DNA of 36,989 bases from assembly GCA_002706885.1 (NCBI GenBank), contig PAKY01000019.1:1-36989 (forward strand). Reading direction: 5' to 3'. This DNA comes from Phycisphaerae bacterium (GTDB lineage Bacteria > Planctomycetota > Phycisphaerae > Phycisphaerales > UBA1924). This document shows, piece after piece, positions 25,316-33,024 of the stretch. Numbering within the stretch: the stretch's first letter is position 1; each line of letters opens with the position of its first letter. The notes beneath the pieces were generated by a model. It ran no database searches and had not been told where the DNA came from. It worked only from the letters and a program-made list of their open reading frames with translations. A program made the position numbers and the translations under genes.

Positions 25316-26757
25316 CGCCGCACTCCCTTCCCGTTCTGGTCGTCTACCACGTCAACCCCCGCGGCCGCCCACGCCTCATCAGGCCCGAGCAGCCGCGCCC
25401 GCTCGATCAACGCGTTCACCTCCGCCAGCCGCAGGTCCAGCAACCGACGCTTCGCGTCATACCCCCGCGTCACCGTCTGAAGCAGGATCAGCGTGTCCAC
25501 CTCGCCAAGCTCCGCAAGCCGCTCCACCTCCCCCGCCTGCTCATCCAGCATCGGAACGAGCTCCGTCTCAAACGCCCGCCGCCGCGCCCGCGTCGCGTCG
25601 AGAGTTGCCTCCGCCAACGCCAGCTCACGCGTCAACCCCTCGAAAGTCGTCTCCGCCGCCGCCCGCGCCACCTCGCGTCGAGCCCGCGCCCGCGCAATCC
25701 CACCGCGATTCGCGTTCAGAATCGGAATCGGAACCGACACGCCCAGCAGCAGCCGGTCGTCCCCCTCCTCGCTCCCATACCCCGTCCCGATCCGTATGTC
25801 CGGATACTGCTCCCGAATCTCGAGCCGCAGCGTCTCCTCCGCCGCCCGATACGCCGCCCGCCGAACCGCGAGCGTCGTGTTCGCCGCGATCAACCGTCCA
25901 ACCCCGTCGCCAACATCGATCTCAACCACGCTCGCGAGCGAAGGAACCAACTCCACCCCCGCGCCCGCCGCCAGCCCCAGCAGCCCGAGCAACTCCACCC
26001 GCGCCCGCTCCTCGACCAGCCTTGCCTCGACAACCTCCGCGCGCAACTCCACAAGCTGCGCCCGCAGCAACCTTCCCTCCACCCGCGTCAGCTCACCCGC
26101 CTCCTCCAGCCGCCCCGTCAGAGCGCCCACACGCTCGACCTGCTCGACCACATCGTCCAGCAGCCGCGTCCGCTCCCGCGCCACCGTCCACGCCGACCAC
26201 GCCGACCGCGTCCGCGCCCGCGTCGTCCACTCCAGATCGACGACCCGACGCAGCTCCGTCTCGTGCAGCGCCTCCGCCCGATCCCGCTCGACCGCCAGCC
26301 GCCCCGAGACCGGCAGCGTCAGCCCGATCGTCAGCCCGTACTCAAAGAGACCAGCCGGCGAGAGAATCTCCGCCCCATCGAAACCGAACGTCGGATCCGC
26401 CCACAGCCCCGCCGTCTCCGCCGTCGCCAGCGCAACCCCCGCCTCCAGCCGCGCAAGCCGTAGGTCCGCGTTGAAGAACAACGCAACAACCTCACCCTCC
26501 GCAAGCGAGAGCCCGTCGCTCAGATCAAACCGCGTCGGCGCCGGTTCGCCCTCCGCCCCCAGCCGCGCCGCGAACGCAGCGATCGCCTCGCCGTCGTCGA
26601 GCCGCCCCTCGAACGCCGCGCGATGCGAGCCGAGATCCAGCGCTGACCGCTCGTAGCTCTGGCAACCGCCGACCGCGACACCCAGCGCGACACCCGCCGC
26701 GCCCGCGATCACGCCCCGCAGCGACCCCGCCCGAAGCGGAACCGTCGAGATATCCAT
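25312..26757 (-). CDS. Heavy-metal RND outer membrane factor (CusC/CzcC-like)
   Basis: TolC-superfamily outer membrane channel, 481 residues from the ATG at 26757, which is preceded by AGGAG at 7 bases. The signal region ends at a lipobox VGGC (Cys32). Long amphipathic helices rich in Ala/Arg/Glu (for example LADLRLAR-type and ERARVELLGLLGLAAG) and a repeated OEP architecture are visible. IREQYPDIRIGTGYGSEEGDDRLLLGVSVPIPILN is typical of the CzcC-like group. It lies 81 bases after the Cys/His-rich protein and overlaps the adaptor gene by four bases, in an operon ordered channel - adaptor - pump - lipoprotein. Confidence 0.92.
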   Translation of the reverse strand: MDISTVPLRAGSLRGVIAGAAGVALGVAVGGCQSYERSALDLGSHRAAFEGRLDDGEAIAAFAARLGAEGEPAPTRFDLSDGLSLAEGEVVALFFNADLRLARLEAGVALATAETAGLWADPTFGFDGAEILSPAGLFEYGLTIGLTLPVSGRLAVERDRAEALHETELRRVVDLEWTTRARTRSAWSAWTVARERTRLLDDVVEQVERVGALTGRLEEAGELTRVEGRLLRAQLVELRAEVVEARLVEERARVELLGLLGLAAGAGVELVPSLASVVEIDVGDGVGRLIAANTTLAVRRAAYRAAEETLRLEIREQYPDIRIGTGYGSEEGDDRLLLGVSVPIPILNANRGGIARARARREVARAAAETTFEGLTRELALAEATLDATRARRRAFETELVPMLDEQAGEVERLAELGEVDTLILLQTVTRGYDAKRRLLDLRLAEVNALIERARLLGPDEAWAAAGVDVVDDQNGKGVRR

Positions 26758-26838
26758 CTGTCTGCTCCTGTCCGATCCCAAGACACAACAGCCAGCGCGA
26801 CAGCCGCCGCGCACGCGTCGTCAAAGGAACAGACAGAT

Positions 26839-27264
26839 TCAGATGATCAGCCGAGTCGCCGACACCACCGCGAGCCGATGCCGACCGCCCGGGTCATACT
26901 TCGGCGGCCGCGTCCCGCGTTCGAGCGATCCCCGATCCGCCGCCGTCGCCGCGAGCACAACGACCGCCGCGACCTTCGAACCCGCCTCGATCGCCGGTCC
27001 GTCGTCAGCCCGCTTCTCGGTCCCGAAGTCGACAAGCTCGACCGCGACGTCCGTGCACCCGCAGTCCGACTCGCTCTCGTCGGCCCGCACGGGCAACGGC
27101 CACCCGCGATCGTGCTCGCACGCGTCGTGGCAGTGATCGGCATCCACCTCGGCGTGCGAATGTCCCCCGCCAAAGCAGAGCACCGCAACGCCCTGACCCC
27201 CTCCGACGAGGGACTGAAACCCCACGCTCAGCGTGATCAGTATGGCCAGCAGACGGGACGCCAT
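26839..27264 (-). CDS. Small exported Cys/His-rich protein at the head of the metal-efflux operon
   Basis: 141-residue predicted secreted or membrane-anchored protein with a hydrophobic N-terminus (RLLAILITLSVGFQSLVGG). Potential metal ligands are clustered: Cys30, His35/His37, then HCHDACEH (44-51), and CGC (68-70). The remainder is Ala/Val/Arg-rich without a recognised domain. It precedes the outer membrane factor by 81 bases and follows the response regulator by 72 bases on the same strand, so it is probably part of the same transcript. A periplasmic metal-binding or sensing role is suggested by composition and context only; I do not recognise a named family. Confidence 0.75.
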   Translation of the reverse strand: MASRLLAILITLSVGFQSLVGGGQGVAVLCFGGGHSHAEVDADHCHDACEHDRGWPLPVRADESESDCGCTDVAVELVDFGTEKRADDGPAIEAGSKVAAVVVLAATAADRGSLERGTRPPKYDPGGRHRLAVVSATRLII

Positions 27265-27336
27265 CGCTCGACTCTATCGGCAGCCCAAGCCCCCGGAGGC
27301 GCCAATCGCCGCAATTTCCTGCGAGCACGACCGGTA

Positions 27337-27993
27337 TTACGCGGGGTTCTCCACCCACGCCACCGCAAACCGGGTCAACTGGCTCGCCGAACCGACGTCG
27401 AGCTTCTTCTTGATGTTCTCCCGGTGCGTCTCAACCGTCTTCACGCTGATCCCGAGCGCCTCCGCGATCTTCCGGATCCCCGCGCCCTGTCCAATCAGTT
27501 GAAACACCTCGAGCTCCCGGTCCGACAGCGAGCTCACGCCCTCCGCCTTCCGCTGGCCGCTCAGCGCCTTCTGCACGAGCCTCGCGTTCATCTGATCGCT
27601 GATCACCAGACGCCCCTCGAGCGTCTTTCGGATCGCGGCGATCAGCTCGTCCGAAGAGACACCCTTGTGCACGAACCCGTGCGCCCCCGCCCGAAGCGTT
27701 CGCTCCGCGTACAACGCCTCGTCGTGCATCGTGAACACAAGCACCCGAACCTCCGGCCGCATCCCCGCGATCGTCTTGATCACGTTCAGCCCGGAGTTCT
27801 TCTCGAGCGTGAGATCCACGAGCGCCACGTCGGGTCGCTCCCGCTCAATCGCAGCCGTCGCCTCGCTGAGCGTCGCCGCCGAGCCAACGACCTCCAGGTC
27901 GTCCTCGCCCGCCAGAGTCTCCCGAATCCCCGCCGTCACCACCGGATGGTCATCGACCACCAGCACCCGATGTATTCGCTGCTGTGCCTTCAA
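27337..27993 (-). CDS. NarL/FixJ-family response regulator (orphan)
   Basis: 218-residue two-component regulator. The receiver domain (about 8-125) has acidic pair Asp14/Asp15, phospho-acceptor Asp60 (VALVDLTL), Thr88 and Lys110 (FVHKG). A LuxR-type HTH (155-210) reads LSDRELEVFQLIGQG...ISVKTVETHRENIKKKL. The start is a TTG at 27993 with GAGGG 8 bases upstream; no ATG fits. No histidine kinase gene is adjacent. Its position 72 bases upstream of the Cys/His-rich protein and the metal pump genes makes it a candidate regulator of that operon, but there is no direct sequence evidence of the regulatory link. Confidence 0.93.
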   Translation of the reverse strand: MKAQQRIHRVLVVDDHPVVTAGIRETLAGEDDLEVVGSAATLSEATAAIERERPDVALVDLTLEKNSGLNVIKTIAGMRPEVRVLVFTMHDEALYAERTLRAGAHGFVHKGVSSDELIAAIRKTLEGRLVISDQMNARLVQKALSGQRKAEGVSSLSDRELEVFQLIGQGAGIRKIAEALGISVKTVETHRENIKKKLDVGSASQLTRFAVAWVENPA

Positions 27994-28548
27994 GCGTCGC
28001 CCTCGTCACGCCTTCAACGCAACCCCGCAGCACAGCGTCGTGCCATGTCCATTCGTGCCCACCGTTCACGGAACCTGTTCGCTCGCGACGCCTGCCAGGC
28101 GCGACCCACGGGTCACGCCGGCTGAGGCCTTCGCTCGAGCGCCGACGCCTTTGTCGGGCTCGTCACCGTTTCGCCGGCACAACATCTGGCGTTCCGGCGA
28201 AAGACGAAATCTTCACCCACCCATCTAGGGCGTCAATGAAGGCTCCGGATCGGACCTGAACCAATTATACCCATTCCCCACCTTTTCGGGGCGAATCTTG
28301 TCGTCAAACGAGTCCGCGAAAGCCGCAATTTGTAACCGAGTAAACGCCCAATCACCGCACGATCGACCGAACAGTTTCTGACCTCAGGCGAATCCCTAGG
28401 GAATCGATCGGGGGTGAGCAATCAGACAATCGATCCGTCTCCTTACTTCCTGCCATTGCCCGTCGGCGATCCTTGTATCGCGGCTTGGTGTTCCTTGGGC
28501 ATGGCAGCCTGAACGTTCCGCCGGGAAGCAGGAAAGGGGGGTCGCAGG
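27994..28548. other. Intergenic region between divergent genes
   Basis: About 550 bp between the response regulator (minus) and the DUF2934-like gene (plus). No gene or structured RNA is recognisable. The middle part (about 28260-28450) is less GC-rich than the surroundings, and a TATAAT-like element on the minus strand is noted separately. The palindrome TCCCTAGGGA lies near 28393 without a known role. Confidence 0.5.
28264..28269 (-). promoter_or_regulatory. Possible -10 element upstream of the response regulator operon
   Basis: The minus strand reads TATAAT here, a perfect -10 hexamer in otherwise GC-rich DNA, about 270 bases upstream of the TTG start at 27993. No convincing -35 hexamer is found at the right spacing, so this is a weak promoter call. 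Confidence 0.25.
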
Positions 28549-28836
28549 ATGATCGAATCACGCTCGCTCCGGTCGGAACCGAGCTATATCGCCGCCACGC
28601 CCCCGCCGTCGTTTGCCGCGACCCCTGACCGGATCTCCAGCACAGAGCCCGGCGTGTCGTACGACCACATCGCCCGACGTGCCCTCATACTTTGGCACGG
28701 CGTCGGGAGACCAGAAGGTCGAGACGATGAAATCTGGGCGATCGCCCGCGCCTGCTGCGAGGCCCGTGCCCGCCTGATCGAGGCCCTCAAGGAAGAACTC
28801 GGCCCGGCGGCGATCCCCGACACGCTGCAGCCGTAA
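28549..28836 (+). CDS. Small DUF2934-like protein
   Basis: 95-residue soluble protein. The ATG at 28549 follows a G-rich ribosome binding region (GGAAAGGGGGG). The central segment IARRALILWHGVGRPEGRDDEIWAIA closely follows the pattern of DUF2934 (I..RAY.LW...GRPEGRD..HW..A), a short widespread domain of unknown function, often found alone. The N-terminal 35 residues are Pro/Ser-rich and the C-terminus is a helix (CCEARARLIEALKEEL). It stands alone between two intergenic regions. Function unknown; family assignment is by motif memory, not search. Confidence 0.65.
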   Translation: MIESRSLRSEPSYIAATPPPSFAATPDRISSTEPGVSYDHIARRALILWHGVGRPEGRDDEIWAIARACCEARARLIEALKEELGPAAIPDTLQP

Positions 28837-29148
28837 CACCTCCTTTACGCCGTGTCACCACCGACATCCAGGCCCGCGCACGCTGAATCGATGTCGCCGC
28901 GCGATCGTTGCACGCATCGACGCGAGCAAGAAACCTTCCAACGTGACGCGCAATTCATCGATCAACCAGAGTGCCTTCATCCCCCGCCCCGAGTATTCCA
29001 CCATGGCGAGCGGGAACGAAGGCGCTTCGGATGACCACACAAGCGGTGGCGTTCCGAAACCTTCCACCCCGTCCGCCTCTCGTCACGGCTCCATCTACGT
29101 GGGTGCGAGTCTGCTCGCTTCTATTCAACCGAAACGGAGGACACATCC
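28837..29148. other. Leader region of the Tyr/Asp-rich protein
   Basis: About 310 bp with no recognisable gene. It ends with the good ribosome binding site CGGAGGA eight bases before the ATG at 29149. No clear promoter hexamers are seen. Confidence 0.45.
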
Positions 29149-30573
29149 ATGTTCACCCCCAACTTCAACAAGCTCCACGGAACGCTCGCGCCCGCGCTGA
29201 TCGCCTGCGCCGGCGCCACAACCGCCGTCGCCCAGGTCGCCAACGAAGACATCGACTGGTCCGACCGCGGCGACTGGGAATGGTCGCCCGAAGAGGGCTA
29301 CAACGAAGAAGAGTGGTACGACCCCACCGACTGGTTCGATGACGACGTCTATTCGAACGATTGGGGCATCGACCCGGACGCTGATTGGGACGCCGCGTGG
29401 GACGACGACGATCGCGAGATCGACGACGACTCCGATCGCGTCCGCGCAAACCGCCGTGGCGGTATGCGTCATAACTACGGCTACTACGACGGCTATTACA
29501 GTTCGTACTACGACGGCTATTACGACGGCTACAACGATGACCGGTTCGGCTACGACGATTCATCGTTCAGCTACGGCGAGTCCAACCGCTCGACCGGCTT
29601 CTCAGACGGCTACTACGACGGGTACTACGACCGTCAGAACAAGTTCGAATACGACCCGTACTACTACATCAACGCCGACGCGTCGAGCGACCGCGATCGG
29701 GCGTCCGACCGTCAGCGTCGCGCCGACAGAGCCCGCCAGCGTGGCGACCGCATGCGGGCGAGCGACAACCCCTGGGCGCAGCGCGCCGCCTACGACAACA
29801 TGCGCTCCGCCCGCCTCCGCGGCGAGATCGAGTCGATCCGCGTCATCAGCGGCGAGAACGAGAAGGACAACAGCCCGCTCATCGTCCGCGTCCGCACGAC
29901 CGACGACAAGACCCGCGTCCTGAACCTCGGCCCGAACGCGACGAAGAAGAATCTTCCGTTCGCCAAGGGCGACACCGTGACGTTCAGCGGCAAGGTCATG
30001 TCCGGGCCGATGGATGGATCGAGTCGGATGACGGGCGATGACCAGGACGCCAACGTCCTCGTCGTGCACACCGTCAACGCGAACGGCAAGACGGCCCGTC
30101 TCGCCCCGCGTGACAGCATGCGGGACCAGGCCCACGCCTCGATGAACTGGAACAATTCGAGCCGCGACAAGTCGAAGTCCGACTCGGCGAATCGACGCGC
30201 CGACCGTCGGGGCGAACAGAACCGGGGCGATACGGACCGGGACATGGCCCGGATGGACAGGTCCGATCGCGACGCCAACCGTCGTGCCGACCAGCCGCAG
30301 CGATCCGAGAAGATCGTGACCGGTCAGGTCGACACAGTGAGCGACGCCGACCTCGAGGACGACCGCTACACCGTCGTCCGCGTCAACCTCGGCGACGACG
30401 GCGAGACACTCGTCGCATTCAACGCCAAGGAGTACAAGAACGCTCGCGATCTCGATATCGCCAGCGGCGATCGGGTCCGCATCCAGGGCCGCGAGCGCAT
30501 GATCGGCGGCGAACGCGTCATTGTCGCGAGCCGGATCATCGTCAACGGCAAGCGCATCTCGATGGCCGACTAA
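29149..30573 (+). CDS. Secreted Tyr/Asp-rich protein with two OB-like domains
   Basis: 474-residue predicted exported protein. The signal peptide (about 1-29) ends in TTAVAQ. Residues 33-100 are strongly acidic with many Trp/Asp (DWSDRGDWEWSPEEGYNEEE). Residues 108-173 are Tyr-rich with repeats of DGYY (GYYDGYYSSYYDGYYDGY, later SDGYYDGYYD). Residues 180-205 and 340-387 are Arg/Asp/Ser-rich linkers. Two beta-rich segments, 222-320 (RGEIESIRVISG...LIVRVRTTD...GDTVTFSGKV) and 387-474 (VTGQVDTVSD...VVRVNLGDDGE...GDRVRIQGRER), share the same order of strands and resemble bacterial OB-fold (BOF/YgiW-like) domains. Charge segregation and aromatic repeats suggest a surface or matrix polymer, or a divalent-ion-binding scaffold. 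Function unknown. Confidence 0.85.
   Translation: MFTPNFNKLHGTLAPALIACAGATTAVAQVANEDIDWSDRGDWEWSPEEGYNEEEWYDPTDWFDDDVYSNDWGIDPDADWDAAWDDDDREIDDDSDRVRANRRGGMRHNYGYYDGYYSSYYDGYYDGYNDDRFGYDDSSFSYGESNRSTGFSDGYYDGYYDRQNKFEYDPYYYINADASSDRDRASDRQRRADRARQRGDRMRASDNPWAQRAAYDNMRSARLRGEIESIRVISGENEKDNSPLIVRVRTTDDKTRVLNLGPNATKKNLPFAKGDTVTFSGKVMSGPMDGSSRMTGDDQDANVLVVHTVNANGKTARLAPRDSMRDQAHASMNWNNSSRDKSKSDSANRRADRRGEQNRGDTDRDMARMDRSDRDANRRADQPQRSEKIVTGQVDTVSDADLEDDRYTVVRVNLGDDGETLVAFNAKEYKNARDLDIASGDRVRIQGRERMIGGERVIVASRIIVNGKRISMAD
29479..29536 (+). repeat. Short direct repeats encoding DGYY
   Basis: The unit TACGACGGCTATTAC recurs within this segment and again in altered form near 29610-29630, encoding YDGYY units separated by SS or DGYN. 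It is the core of the Tyr-rich region of the secreted protein; low-complexity sequence of this kind commonly expands and contracts. Confidence 0.65.
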
Positions 30574-30576
30574 CCG

Positions 30577-30593
30577 GGACCGGGGCCCGGTCC
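30577..30593 (+). terminator. Intrinsic terminator after the Tyr/Asp-rich protein gene
   Basis: GGACCGG, loop GGC, CCGGTCC starts three bases after the stop codon and is followed by TTTCCCC. The stem is very GC-rich and perfect, but the T-run is short. Confidence 0.6.
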
Positions 30594-30640
30594 TTTCCCC
30601 CGACGGACCCTACAAATCTTCACAGGCTTCCGACCCCGAG

Positions 30641-30671
30641 CGGCCCGCGGTAACATCGCGGGCCGTTCTTT
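30641..30671 (+). terminator. Strong 9-bp stem-loop upstream of the AI-2E permease gene
   Basis: CGGCCCGCG (30641-30649), loop GTAACAT, CGCGGGCCG (30657-30665), then TTCTTT. Perfect 9-bp stem with a trailing U-rich tract, so it is either a second, tandem terminator for the upstream gene or a 5' leader attenuator of the permease gene, whose ATG is at 30691. Confidence 0.6.
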
Positions 30672-30690
30672 CACCCCTCCCGATGCGGAC

Positions 30691-31785
30691 ATGAGCGCGA
30701 CCTCGAAGCACCCAACGCATCCCCCCGCCTCCCGCCTTCAGGCGACGCGTTCAGCGATGCCGATCGCGGTGCTCGCGATCGCGGTTGTCACTCTCTTCTT
30801 CGCCCTCAACGCCGCCGCGGTCGTCGTGATGCCGATCGTCGCTTCGCTCCTTCTTTGCGCGCTCTTCTGGCCGCTCCGCCGAGCCGTCAGCCGTGTTCTC
30901 CCCGCCTGGGCGGGCGCAGCCGCTTGCACCCTCGTCATGACCCTGTTCATCGGCGCCGTCATTGGCTGGGCGTCCTACGCGAGCGTGCAGGTCGCCGATC
31001 AGTTCGAGTCGTCACGTGACCAGTACATCGAGCAGTACAACCGACTCCGCGAGACGCTCTCGGGCTTCGGCGTTCCAAACTCGACGCTCCCTGAGCTCAA
31101 CGAAGCCGAAGGCGCCCGCTCCGGGCCGCTCCTTCCCGAGGACGCCAGGTCCCGACTCACCGAAGTCGCCGCCGGCGGCCTCCGCTCCATGCTCGGCATC
31201 CTGACCGCCATCCTCCTAACCGTCTTCCTCGCCTTCCTCGCCCTCGCCGAAGGCGAGAACTGGGCCGAATGGCTCAATGGCAAGCTGCGCGAGCGCGACA
31301 ACCGCCGTCTCCATGAACTCGTCGTCCGCGTGTCGAAGCAAACGCGCTGGTACTTCTTCGGAAAGTCTGTCACCGGGCTCGTCAGCGGCCTCGCCACCTG
31401 GATCTGGCTCGCGGTCATGGGCGTGCCCCTCGCGCTGATCTGGGGCGTCTTCACGCTCTTCATGAACTACGTGCCCAACATCGGCGCGCTGGTGTCCGGC
31501 GTCCCCGCCACCGCTCTCGCCGTCGTGCATCTCGGATGGGAGAAGGGCCTCATCGTCGGCGCCGGCCTCGTCGTGATCGAGACCGCCGTCGGCAACGTCC
31601 TCGATCCATACATCCAGGGGAGCATGCTCAAGCTCTCGACTTTCGTCGTTCTCGCCTCGCTGCTCTTCTGGGGATGGCTCTGGGGCGCCGCGGGAGCCGT
31701 CATGGCCCCGGTCCTCACCGCGGCCCTCATCACCGTCGTCGCCGAGCTCCGCAAGCAACGACACGACGCGATCGAGCCGGCTTAG
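30691..31785 (+). CDS. AI-2E family transporter (PerM/TqsA-like permease)
   Basis: 364-residue polytopic membrane protein of the AI-2 exporter superfamily. Two N-terminal TM segments (about 24-55), a third near 70-95, a soluble helical segment (100-150) and a C-terminal membrane bundle with the family motifs KSVTGLVSGLATWIWLAVMGVPLALIWGV, NYVPNIGALVSGVPA and DPYIQGSMLKLSTFVVLASLLFWGWLWG. Members export autoinducer-2, small solutes or ions; the substrate here cannot be told. The ATG at 30691 has no strong Shine-Dalgarno sequence. The phosphatase-like gene begins 33 bases after its stop, and the two are probably cotranscribed. Confidence 0.93.
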   Translation: MSATSKHPTHPPASRLQATRSAMPIAVLAIAVVTLFFALNAAAVVVMPIVASLLLCALFWPLRRAVSRVLPAWAGAAACTLVMTLFIGAVIGWASYASVQVADQFESSRDQYIEQYNRLRETLSGFGVPNSTLPELNEAEGARSGPLLPEDARSRLTEVAAGGLRSMLGILTAILLTVFLAFLALAEGENWAEWLNGKLRERDNRRLHELVVRVSKQTRWYFFGKSVTGLVSGLATWIWLAVMGVPLALIWGVFTLFMNYVPNIGALVSGVPATALAVVHLGWEKGLIVGAGLVVIETAVGNVLDPYIQGSMLKLSTFVVLASLLFWGWLWGAAGAVMAPVLTAALITVVAELRKQRHDAIEPA

Positions 31786-31818
31786 CAGGGCCGACGAGGC
31801 AATTGAAGGAGAGCAGCC

Positions 31819-33024
31819 ATCGACTGGACCACCATCATCACCTGGGCGATCGGACTCGCGACCCTCTTCGTCGTCGCAGGCGCCGCCCTCCCGTTCGTGC
31901 AGAACGGCTCGTGGATGATCCGCGTCTGGGACTTCCCGAGGGCGCAGCTCATCGCGGTCGCCATCGCGTCGCTCGCCGCCACGCTCGGCCTTGTCGCCGC
32001 CACCGACCCGTCCACGACGCTCATCGCTTTGGCGTCGCTTCAACTCGCCTCGATCGTCACGCAGTCGATCTTCATCATCCCCTACACCCGCGTCTGGCGG
32101 ACCCGCGTCGCGAGCGTCGCCAGCGCCGACCTCCGCGTCCTCATCGTCAACCTCGACAAGACCAACGACCGCCACGCTGAAGTCCGCGCCGCCATCGAGT
32201 CCGTCGAGGCCGACGTTGTCCTCCTCATCGAGATCGGCGACGACTGGAGCGCCGGCCTCGACCCACTCCGCGCCCGCTACCCGAGCCGCGAAGAAGTCAT
32301 CCGAGGCGACGGCCTCGGCATCGCCCTCTGGTCGCGCGAACCGATCGTCGAGTCCAACGTCGAGCACCTCGTCTCCGACCGCCGCGCATCCATCCACGCC
32401 CGCCTCCGGATCGGCGATCGCGAGCTCCGATTCATCGGTGTTCACCCGATGCCGCCCGCCCTCGCCGTCCGAAACGGCGAAGGCCGCTACGACAGCCGCA
32501 TCCGAGACGCCGAACTCACGCTCGTCGCCGAACAGATCGCCGAAGCGATCAAGGCGGGCGAACAGCGTCCCTGGATCGTCGCGGGCGATCTCAACGACGT
32601 CGCGTGGTCACACACCACGAGGCTCTTCCAACGCCTCAGTGGCCTCGATGACCCCCGCATCGGCCGAGCCCTCATCAACACCTTCCACGCCCGCCGACCG
32701 CTCCTCCGCTACCCGCTCGACCACGTCTTCCTCTCAGCGCAGCTCGGCCTAAACGCGATGCGACGCGTTCGGATCCCCGGCTCGGATCACTTCGGCGTCT
32801 GCATCGACGTCGGCCTCGTACCGGGCGCCGCAGAGCAGCCACCCGCGCCTGATGAGGAGGCGATCGAGGACGCCAACGAGATCATCGAAGAAGGCTTCGA
32901 GGAGGCCGAAGACCGCCACGAGGCCGCCCACCCGCGTCCCCAACCCCGAGGTCAGCCGCACACGCTCAGGTCGGCGATCAGATCGATCACGTCAAAGGCG
33001 TCGATGACCCCGTCGCGGTTGTAG
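31819..33024 (+). CDS. Membrane-anchored endonuclease/exonuclease/phosphatase family protein with ATC start
   Basis: 401-residue protein: three N-terminal TM helices (about 1-27, 38-55, 60-82) followed by an EEP-fold domain. Motifs: DLRVLIVNLDK at the fold start, VVLLIEI (metal-binding Glu), FIGVHPMPP, VAGDLNDVAWS (catalytic Asp/Asn) and SDHFGV (catalytic Asp-His), so a metal-dependent phosphodiesterase or nuclease activity is expected. Homologues usually begin MDW, and here the same place reads ATC GAC TGG, with AAGGAG exactly 7 bases before the ATC at 31819. The next usable codon is a GTG at 31897, which would remove TM1 and has no ribosome binding site. I therefore annotate a non-canonical ATC start. 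The C-terminal 24 codons overlap the end of the convergent gene. Confidence 0.8.
   Translation: MDWTTIITWAIGLATLFVVAGAALPFVQNGSWMIRVWDFPRAQLIAVAIASLAATLGLVAATDPSTTLIALASLQLASIVTQSIFIIPYTRVWRTRVASVASADLRVLIVNLDKTNDRHAEVRAAIESVEADVVLLIEIGDDWSAGLDPLRARYPSREEVIRGDGLGIALWSREPIVESNVEHLVSDRRASIHARLRIGDRELRFIGVHPMPPALAVRNGEGRYDSRIRDAELTLVAEQIAEAIKAGEQRPWIVAGDLNDVAWSHTTRLFQRLSGLDDPRIGRALINTFHARRPLLRYPLDHVFLSAQLGLNAMRRVRIPGSDHFGVCIDVGLVPGAAEQPPAPDEEAIEDANEIIEEGFEEAEDRHEAAHPRPQPRGQPHTLRSAIRSITSKASMTPSRL

Noticed and set aside
28389-28402. Palindrome TCCCTAGGGA as an operator
   Set aside because: Ten bases only, not extended, no second copy and no promoter elements around it.
31216-32445. Minus-strand open frame of 409 codons, Asp/Glu/Gly-rich
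   Set aside because: Antisense to the permease and EEP genes; composition explained by the reverse complement of GC-biased codons.
31897-33024. GTG at 31897 as start of the EEP protein
   Set aside because: It has no ribosome binding site and would cut away the first TM helix, whereas AAGGAG plus MDW-like context supports 31819.
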